Shown here: positions 42,597 to 47,947 of the stretch, piece after piece
Numbering within the stretch: position 1 is the stretch's first letter
How the letters are laid out: every line of letters begins with the position of its first letter
Assembly (NCBI RefSeq): GCF_001724605.1
Contig: NZ_MEEX01000001.1
Location: forward strand, 196,295 to 244,241
DNA length: 47,947 nt
Direction of reading: 5' to 3'
From: Phenylobacterium sp. SCN 70-31
Lineage (GTDB): Bacteria; Pseudomonadota; Alphaproteobacteria; Caulobacterales; Caulobacteraceae
Position numbers and translations under genes: made by a program
The notes under the pieces: generated by a model
Told to the model about the DNA's origin: nothing
The model's input: the letters and a program-made list of their open reading frames with translations, nothing else
Databases searched by the model: none

Positions 42597-43763
42597 TCAG
42601 TAAGCCCGGGGCAAGTTCAGGTCGTGCTCCGCGACGTAGTTGAGAACCATTTCCTGGGAGATCGGCGCGAGGCGCATGACGCGCGCCTCCCGCCAGTAGC
42701 GCTCGACGTGATACTCACGGGCGTAGCCGAAACCGCCGTGGGTCTGCACCGCCGCGTCCGCCGCCGCATAGGCCGCATCAGCCGCCAGCCATTTGGCCCG
42801 GTTCGCCTGGGATCCGCAGTCCAGGCCACGATCCAGGCGCCACGACGCCTCGCGGATCGCGAGCTCGGCCGCGTCGAGCCGCATCCTCGCCTCGGCGAGC
42901 GGAAAGGCGACGGCCTGGTTCTGCCCGATGGGCCGGCCGAAGACGACGCGCCCGCAGGCGTACTCGGTCGCCCGGCGAAGGGCGGCGCGCCCAATCCCCA
43001 GCGCCTCGGCGGCAACCAGGATGCGCTCGGCGTTGAGGCCCGAGAGCAGGTAGCGGAAGCCCGCGCCCTCGTCGCCGACACGGTCTTCGTCGCTCACGAA
43101 CAGGTCGTCGTAGGCCACCTCGCAGCTCGCCACGGCGTTCCGCCCGGCCTTCGGAATCGGCCGGATGTCCACCTCGGGGCGACGCAGTTCAGCGAAGAGA
43201 AGCGTCAGGCCCTCCGAACGGCGGGCGCACGCTTCGAGCGGCGTGGTGCGCACTAGCAGCAGGACCCGCTCGGACTCCATAGCCTTCGAGGTCCACACCT
43301 TCCGGCCACGAACCCGGTAGCCGCCGTCGACCTTGCGCGCGAAAGTCGCGATCTGCGTCGTCTCGCTGCCCGCGTCCGGCTCGGTGACGCCGAACGCCAC
43401 GTGCAGGTCGCCGGTGGCGACGCGCGGCAAGAACCGCCGGCGCAGGTGCTCCGAGCCGAAGCGTACGATGGGATGCATCCCGAAGATCGACATGTGCAGC
43501 GCGCTGGCGCCGTTCATCGCTGCGCCCGACGCCGCCACCTCTTCCAGCAGGATCGACGCCTCGGTGATGCCTTGCCCCGCGCCGCCGTAGGCCTCGGGAG
43601 TGGCGATACCGAGCCATCCGGCCGCCGCCATCGCCTCGTAGAAGGCCCAGGGGAAGCGGTGCGCCTCATCGCATTCGGACCAGTAGCTGTCCGGAAAATC
43701 GCGGCAGATCTGACGGACGCCGTCGCGGATCAGCGCGTGCGCCTCGAGCGGGGTGAAATCCAT
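42597..43763 (-). CDS. Acyl-CoA dehydrogenase
   Basis: 388-aa flavoprotein of the ACAD family. N-terminal helical domain with GWLGIATPEAYGGAGQG, middle domain with FGVTEPDAGSETTQIATFARK (FAD/substrate contact) and KVWTSKAME, and C-terminal domain with VFGRPIGQNQAVAFPLAEARM and QTHGGFGYAREYHVERYWREAR. It introduces an alpha,beta double bond into an acyl-CoA and passes electrons to ETF. The start lies 4 bases after the stop of the TPP-enzyme gene, so both are one operon under the promoter at 45433-45461. Substrate chain unknown. Confidence 0.95.
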   Translation of the reverse strand: MDFTPLEAHALIRDGVRQICRDFPDSYWSECDEAHRFPWAFYEAMAAAGWLGIATPEAYGGAGQGITEASILLEEVAASGAAMNGASALHMSIFGMHPIVRFGSEHLRRRFLPRVATGDLHVAFGVTEPDAGSETTQIATFARKVDGGYRVRGRKVWTSKAMESERVLLLVRTTPLEACARRSEGLTLLFAELRRPEVDIRPIPKAGRNAVASCEVAYDDLFVSDEDRVGDEGAGFRYLLSGLNAERILVAAEALGIGRAALRRATEYACGRVVFGRPIGQNQAVAFPLAEARMRLDAAELAIREASWRLDRGLDCGSQANRAKWLAADAAYAAADAAVQTHGGFGYAREYHVERYWREARVMRLAPISQEMVLNYVAEHDLNLPRAY

Positions 43764-43767
43764 GCGC

Positions 43768-45411
43768 CTAGGCCCCCGGCTGCCGGGCGCGCGGTGGCGG
43801 CGACATGACCGCCTCGATCAGATGCGGCCCGCGACGCGCCATGGCCGCGGCGAAGGCCTGGTCGAAAGCCTCCGCCGTCTCGCACCGCGTCGCCGGAACA
43901 CCCAGGCTCGCGGCGAGCGCGGTCCACGCGATCGTAGGCTGGCCCAGGTCGAGCAGGCGCTTCGCCGCCGGACCGGGACGGCCCGATCCGGTCCGCCCGA
44001 ACTCGACGCCGAGGATCTTGTAGGCGCCGTTGGCGAACACCACGACGGTGACGTCCAGCGCCTCGCGCGCGATCGTCCAGAGCCCCTGGACCGTGTACAT
44101 CGCCGCCCCGTCGCCGTTGAGCGACACCACCTTACGGTCCGGGCAGGCGACCGCCGCCCCGACGGCCAGTGGAATGCCCTGCCCGATGGCGCCGCCCGTC
44201 AGCATCAGCCAGTCGTGCGCGGCCGCCGCAGTCGTCTGCAGGAAGATCGGCGTGCCCGAGGTCACCGCATCGTCCGAGATGATCGCGTCGTGCGGCAGGT
44301 GGCGCGCGATCGCGACGCCGGCCGACTGGGCGAAGAGATCCCCTTGAGGCGGGGCGGGCCGGAACGCGCTCGTCACCGGACCCGCGGCCGGCGCCTCGAG
44401 CAGGTCGGCCAGGGCCTCCAGCGTGGCGTCCCCCGCCTCGTCCACGCCCGCGAGGGTCTCGATGCGGCATCCGTCCGGCCACAGCGGGCTGGGCTTGTCC
44501 GGATAGGCGAAAAAGGCCGCCGGGGCCTGCGCCTCGACAAGGACCAGGGTATCGAGGCCGGAAAGCTCCTCCTGGGCCACCTCACCAAAGTAGGCCAGCC
44601 GGCCCGGCGCGTAGATCCCCGCCCCGCGCCGCTGCCGCGCCACGAAGGTCTCGGTCCAGACACGGATCCCCACCGCCTCCAGCCGCGCCGCCGCGGCGAG
44701 GCCCCGTGGGCGGCAGGTGTGGCCCCCGATCAGCAGGCCGCTCGCCTTCGCCGACCGGATGGCCGCGGCGACGTCGGCGATGCGGGACGCCGCAGGCGTG
44801 GCGCGCGACGGGCGGACCCGCGCAGCGCAGCGCACCTGCGTCGGGCTCCAGGCGCAGTCTGCCGGCAGGATCAGGGTGGCGCAGCCACCGGGCGGGCCGA
44901 GGCTGGCGGTGACGGCCTCGGCCGCCAGGGGCCCGACCTCGTCGGCGTGCTTGGCGCTGCGGGCCCAGGCCGAGTTCGGCGCGACCCAGGCAGCGATGTC
45001 GCTCGAAAGCGGCGTGTCGTAGGCCCGGTGGTAGGTGGCGTGATCGCCCACGACGTTGACGACCGGAGTGCGGGCGCGGCGCGCGTTGTGCAGGTTCGCG
45101 CCGCCGTTGGCGTAGCCCGCGCCGAGGTGAAGCAGGGTCACCGCCGGCCGGTCCGTCATCCGGCCATAGCCGTCCGCCGCACCCGTCGCCACACCTTCGA
45201 ACAGGCACAGCACGGCACGCATCCGCGGTTCGCGGTCCAGCGCGGCGACGAACTGCATCTCGCTGGTCCCGGGGTTAGCGAAGCAGGCTGTCACGCCGTT
45301 GTCGGCCAGGGTGCGGATGAGGGCGTCGGCGCCGTTCGGCGCGCCCGAGACGCTGTGCGTCGCCACGGCGGCAGCTCCCGCCTGGGCCGTCGCGCTCAGC
45401 TTGCTGGACAT
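43768..45411 (-). CDS. Thiamine-diphosphate enzyme, ILVX-like acetolactate synthase large-subunit type
   Basis: 547 aa from ATG 45411 (GGAGACGAGAGTC upstream); the reading to 45471 would cross the operator. Pyr domain: GADALIRTLADNGVTACFANPGTSEMQFVAALD, with the activating Glu in VLCLFEGVATGAADGYGRM. PP domain: SLNGDGAAMYTVQGLWTIAREALDVTVVVFANGAYKIL (GDG, and N in the FANGAY position). Closest in type to the poorly studied ILVX/benzoylformate-decarboxylase-like group. It would decarboxylate or ligate a 2-oxo acid. Only distantly related to the TPP enzyme at 3457. Co-operonic with the acyl-CoA dehydrogenase. Confidence 0.9.
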   Translation of the reverse strand: MSSKLSATAQAGAAAVATHSVSGAPNGADALIRTLADNGVTACFANPGTSEMQFVAALDREPRMRAVLCLFEGVATGAADGYGRMTDRPAVTLLHLGAGYANGGANLHNARRARTPVVNVVGDHATYHRAYDTPLSSDIAAWVAPNSAWARSAKHADEVGPLAAEAVTASLGPPGGCATLILPADCAWSPTQVRCAARVRPSRATPAASRIADVAAAIRSAKASGLLIGGHTCRPRGLAAAARLEAVGIRVWTETFVARQRRGAGIYAPGRLAYFGEVAQEELSGLDTLVLVEAQAPAAFFAYPDKPSPLWPDGCRIETLAGVDEAGDATLEALADLLEAPAAGPVTSAFRPAPPQGDLFAQSAGVAIARHLPHDAIISDDAVTSGTPIFLQTTAAAAHDWLMLTGGAIGQGIPLAVGAAVACPDRKVVSLNGDGAAMYTVQGLWTIAREALDVTVVVFANGAYKILGVEFGRTGSGRPGPAAKRLLDLGQPTIAWTALAASLGVPATRCETAEAFDQAFAAAMARRGPHLIEAVMSPPPRARQPGA

Positions 45412-45432
45412 GACTCTCGTCTCCATCTCGTT

Positions 45433-45461
45433 TTTATATGACCCACGGGTCATGTATTCAA
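45433..45461 (-). promoter_or_regulatory. TPP-enzyme/ACAD promoter with TGAC-N6-GTCA operator in its spacer
   Basis: On the minus strand -35 TTGAAT (45456-45461), 17-base spacer, -10 TATAAA (45433-45438). The spacer contains ATGAC-CCACGG-GTCAT (core 45439-45452), the same six-base middle pattern as at 29358. It lies ~25 bases upstream of ATG 45411. Confidence 0.78.
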
Positions 45462-45503
45462 GCTCAACCATGGCCGACTGCCTGCGACAAAGGGCGCCGG
45501 TCG

Positions 45504-46706
45504 TCAGTTGGGTGTGGACGCCGGACCGCGGACCACGCCGTCGCGCAGCAGCCGGGAAGCGCGCTCGCCGCCCATCCCGATCTCTTCGAGGATGGCCATG
45601 GAGTCGCGGCCCAGGTCAGGTGCGACCCGCGGCGTCGGGGGCTCGAAGCCGGCGAAGCGCGCGGCCGGCCGCGACATCTGCATCGGGCCGTAGGCGGGAT
45701 GCTCGAGACGCACCACCGACCCGTCGCTCACCACCTGGGGATCGAGGGGCACCTCGCTCCGGCGCGCGACGCGGCCTGCGGGAACGCCCTCGGCGTGCAG
45801 GCGCCGCAACGCCTCGTCGGTGTCCAGGTCCGCGATCCTCGCCTCCCACAAAGGCTGCAGTTCCAGCCAGCGCAGCCGGCTCGCCGCCTCGGTCTCGAAT
45901 GTCTCGGAGGCGATCTCCAGCGGCGCACGCAGCGCCCGGCACCACCCCTCGAACGCGCCGCCGCTGATGAAGACGATAGCGATGTGGCCGTCGCGGGTGG
46001 GCCACAGCCTGTAGGTGTCGGCGATGGTGAGCCCCGGCTTGAAGGTTTCGGACAGGAAGGTCTCGTTCCACATCACGTCGGGCCAGTTGAAGGCCAGCGT
46101 GGCCTCCAGCATCGAGATCCAGATCTGCTGCCCGCCCCGCCCCTGGGCGCGGGAATAGAGCGCCGCGGTGATCGCCTGGGCGGCGGCGAGGCCGGCGACC
46201 TTGTCGCAGATGATAGTGTTGATGAGTTGCGGCGGTTCGCGACCACCCGCCTGCATGTCGGCCAGACCCGAGCCCGCCTGGACGATCGAATCGTAGGTCT
46301 TTCGGCCCGCATACGGCCCGTCAGGTCCGTATCCGGAGATCGACGCGTAGACGACCTGGGGGTTGCGAGCGCGCACCGCCGTGTAGCCGAGACCCAGGCG
46401 CTCGGCGACGCCCGGCCGGAAGTTCTCCAGCACGACGTCAGCGCGCGCCGCCAGCTCCATTGCAACCTCGAGCCCCTCCGGCGTCGCCAGATTGAGCGCG
46501 ATCGAGCGCTTGTTGCGGTTGCAGGTCGCGAACAGGGCGCTGTAGCCGAGGAAGCCCGCGCCCACATAGCGCCCCTGGTCTCCGCCCGAGGGCGGTTCGA
46601 TCTTGATGACGTCGGCGCCCTGATCCGCAAGCCACATGGCGCCGAACGGCCCCGAGACCACACCCGTCAGGTCGAGCACCCGAACGTCATGGAGCGGGCC
46701 AAGCAT
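45504..46706 (-). CDS. Family III CoA transferase (CaiB/BaiF)
   Basis: 400 aa. ATG 46706 is chosen (GAAGG 8 bases upstream); the reading to 46781 passes through the operator. Seen: VRVLDLTGVVSGPFGAMWLADQGADVIKIEPP (N-terminal CoA-binding block), CNRNKRSIALNL, and the catalytic Asp in RKTYDSIVQAGSGLADMQ, then WPTRDGHIAI. It moves CoA from a donor acyl-CoA to a free acid, which would activate the acid that the acyl-CoA dehydrogenase uses. Two TGAC-N6-GTCA sites lie upstream. Confidence 0.94.
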   Translation of the reverse strand: MLGPLHDVRVLDLTGVVSGPFGAMWLADQGADVIKIEPPSGGDQGRYVGAGFLGYSALFATCNRNKRSIALNLATPEGLEVAMELAARADVVLENFRPGVAERLGLGYTAVRARNPQVVYASISGYGPDGPYAGRKTYDSIVQAGSGLADMQAGGREPPQLINTIICDKVAGLAAAQAITAALYSRAQGRGGQQIWISMLEATLAFNWPDVMWNETFLSETFKPGLTIADTYRLWPTRDGHIAIVFISGGAFEGWCRALRAPLEIASETFETEAASRLRWLELQPLWEARIADLDTDEALRRLHAEGVPAGRVARRSEVPLDPQVVSDGSVVRLEHPAYGPMQMSRPAARFAGFEPPTPRVAPDLGRDSMAILEEIGMGGERASRLLRDGVVRGPASTPN

Positions 46707-46766
46707 CGATGGAACCTTCGTATGCGATGCGTGAACGCCACACTCGCCTCTACCGCCACCATTAAC

Positions 46767-46780
46767 TGACAATAAAGTCA
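46767..46780. promoter_or_regulatory. TGAC-N6-GTCA operator 1 of the CoA transferase gene
   Basis: TGAC-AATAAA-GTCA, 60 bases upstream of ATG 46706. On the minus strand a weak CTTTTC-N17-GTTAAT promoter could surround it. Confidence 0.6.
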
Positions 46781-46790
46781 TTTGAAAAGG

Positions 46791-47222
46791 CTAAGATTGG
46801 CGTCGAAACGAGATTGAGCTCGAATTCAGCGACACAGATTTTCCAATGACGATCATGTCATTTCGTACCAGGGCGCTGCGGGCCCCGCCCTGCGGCTCGG
46901 TAGTCGAGAAGCAGGATACGATCTGGTTCTCCAGCAGCGACGCCAGGAAGCGCTCCTTCTGACCGGCGGCGCCGTAGTGGGCCAGGATCTCGGCGTTGCC
47001 CGTGTCCGGGGCCTGGGCACCGAAGGCGATCGGGCCGAACCGCGACTGGCCGAACTTCTCGTTCATGAGCGCCAGCTTGAGCTGGCCATAGCCCTTGCCG
47101 CCCAGGTGAGGCCCCAGATGACAGGCCCAAAGGCCACGCGCCTTGACCTTCTGCTGCAGCGGCCGGACCAGGGTCTTGAACCCCGGTTGGAAATCGGGGT
47201 CGGTCTCAAATTCCCAGGCCAT
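46791..47222 (-). pseudogene. Acyl-CoA dehydrogenase remnant, truncated
   Basis: From ATG 47222 (GAGGA 7 bases upstream) the reading gives MAWEFETDPDFQ, then directly KTLVRPLQQKVKARGLWACHLGPHLGGKGYGQLKLALMNEKFG, APDTGNAEILAHYGAAGQKERFLASLL and CFSTTEPQGGA, all hallmarks of an ACAD N-terminal domain. Two defects are visible. The stretch normally found between FETDP and VRPLQ (a few dozen residues) is missing, and the homology ends at about 46880, after which the frame reads through the operator region to an unrelated end. About two thirds of the enzyme, with the FAD and catalytic regions, is absent. It follows the phosphotransferase remnant as in normal ACAD/APH pairs. Confidence 0.85.
46847..46860. 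promoter_or_regulatory. TGAC-N6-GTCA operator 2 upstream of the CoA transferase
   Basis: AATGAC-GATCAT-GTCATT, symmetrical over 18 bases (46845-46862). It lies inside the out-of-homology tail of the ACAD remnant, 80 bases from operator 1, so it probably belongs to the promoter region that cuts into the remnant. Confidence 0.6.
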
Positions 47223-47230
47223 GGTCGTCC

Positions 47231-47755
47231 TCACATTCGCGAAAGCGCACGCTCGAAGAGCTTGATGGTGGTGGCGTGCATCCAGTCAGCGGTGGCGCGC
47301 TCGGCCTGGCCGGCGGCGGCGCGGGCGTATGTGCCCTCCTGCAGGATGCCCAGCTTGAAGCAGGCCAGGACCACGCACCAGTTCAGGTCCGCCACGCTGG
47401 CCCCGGTGATGTCGGCGTAGCGGGCGGCCAGTTCGGCCTCGGTCGGAAAGCCGTCCCACGGCGTCACCGAGATGCAGCCCGGATGGCTGCCGGCGGGGTC
47501 GGCCCACGTGGCCAGCAGGCAGCCGAAATCGACCGCCGAAGGACGTACTCGCGACCGCCGCGCGCGAAGCGGAGCAGCACGTTCTGGGCGCCGCCCGAGA
47601 GACGGTGGGCCTGCTCGATCGCGCCCTCGCCGAGACCGCGCGTCCATCCATGAAGCGAGCCGCGGCAGGTCGACGAGATGCGCCCACGGCTCATTCTCCC
47701 GCGACGGCGGCGAGCCCGCGGCTACGGCGTGAGCGTCTGCAGATCCGCTGACCAT
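47231..47755 (-). pseudogene. APH-type phosphotransferase remnant (internal deletion, frameshift)
   Basis: The C-terminal part is intact and typical of the phosphotransferase family paired with ACADs: CLLATWADPAGS, VTPWDGFPTEAELAARY, NWCVVLACFKLGILQEGTYARAAAG, ATTIKLFERAL. The N-terminus lies partly in the same frame (WAHLVDLPRLASWMDA) and partly in another (GLGEGAIEQAHRLSGGAQNVLLRFARGGREYVLRR), so there is a frameshift near 47640. Directly after REYVLRR (~47535) the sequence jumps to the end region (DFGCLLATW), so roughly 190 residues with the catalytic HGD loop and metal-binding DxE are missing. Non-functional. It precedes the ACAD remnant with TGA/ATG spacing of 8 bases. Confidence 0.85.
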
Positions 47756-47947
47756 GCGGGCAAGCTATCAATCGCGCTCCCTTCGGAGGATTGCGTTCTT
47801 GCTGAGCGCGGGTGCACCCAGCGCAATGGCCCTTCGGCTTCGCGCCATGGGACTAAGCCGCTCGCGCGGCAGGGGTGGGTTCCGCACGCGGTGGTGATGA
47901 TGGGGCGAGGGACGAAGCCAGCCCATCCTGTTTGAGATGCAGGGATC
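47756..47947. other. Right end of window, no recognised gene
   Basis: Both strands have short open frames rich in Arg, Pro and His without family motifs. No terminator, tRNA or repeat was identified; it is presumably upstream DNA of the phosphotransferase remnant or decayed sequence. Confidence 0.35.

Noticed and set aside
43768..45471. Earlier start of the TPP enzyme at 45471
   Set aside because: It would translate through the promoter and operator; ATG 45411 has a better ribosome site and fits the family N-terminus.
47756..47935. Plus-strand 85-codon frame at the right end
   Set aside because: No motif, overlaps the phosphotransferase remnant and has composition of a shadow frame.
1..47947. 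CRISPR array, tRNA, rRNA or intact transposase
   Set aside because: No regular spaced repeats, cloverleaf, rRNA segment or transposase motif was recognised on reading both strands.

Overview
The window is GC-rich (about two thirds G+C by eye) and packed with catabolic genes. Three TonB-dependent receptors, FadR-type GntR and TetR regulators, an AceE-like E1 paired with a single-lipoyl E2, and ATGA/GTGA gene overlaps suggest an alphaproteobacterium of the Caulobacterales/Sphingomonadales kind. That is inference; no rRNA, tRNA, phage gene, CRISPR array or intact insertion sequence was seen.

Left cluster (1-13.5 kb). It holds the 5' end of a TonB-dependent receptor, a FadR/FCD regulator, a GPH-type transporter, a TPP enzyme, an FMN reductase with a luciferase-like monooxygenase, a TetR regulator, and a tightly coupled minus-strand operon: FAD-dependent dehydrogenase, alpha/beta hydrolase, [3Fe-4S] ferredoxin, cytochrome P450, Zn-alcohol dehydrogenase. 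A second FCD paralogue closes it. A shared AT-rich motif, ATAGTA(T/C)A(C/A)T, lies in three promoter regions and is the likely FCD operator. The content fits oxygenase-driven breakdown of a hydrophobic, perhaps terpenoid- or steroid-like compound.

Middle (13.7-22.3 kb). A DUF2946 protein, a TonB receptor and a PepSY membrane protein form a metal-uptake unit. A 440-base stretch without a recognised gene follows. Then come an AceE-like E1 and its E2 (no E3 present), divergent from an Lrp/AsnC regulator.

Right cluster (22.3-46.9 kb). A large catabolic island: two enolase-superfamily enzymes, a tautomerase, a DUF4350-like protein, an M55 D-aminopeptidase, an alpha/beta hydrolase, an SMP-30 lactonase, a class III aminotransferase, an SDR, a BKACE (DUF849) enzyme, a racemase-like protein, a DUF2817 protein, an S9 peptidase, an S12 hydrolase, an MFS carrier, a TonB receptor, an acyl-CoA dehydrogenase, a TPP enzyme, a CoA transferase and two TetR paralogues. 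Palindromes TGAC-N6-GTCA sit in nearly every promoter region of this island; in three promoters they fill the 17-bp spacer between the -35 and -10 boxes, immediately upstream of the -10. This looks like one TetR-controlled regulon for uptake, hydrolysis and oxidation of a compound carrying amide/ester and sugar-acid- or beta-amino-acid-like parts.

Right edge (46.8-47.9 kb). Remnants of an acyl-CoA dehydrogenase and an APH-type phosphotransferase gene, both with deletions, abut the last promoter region of the island and probably mark its edge.
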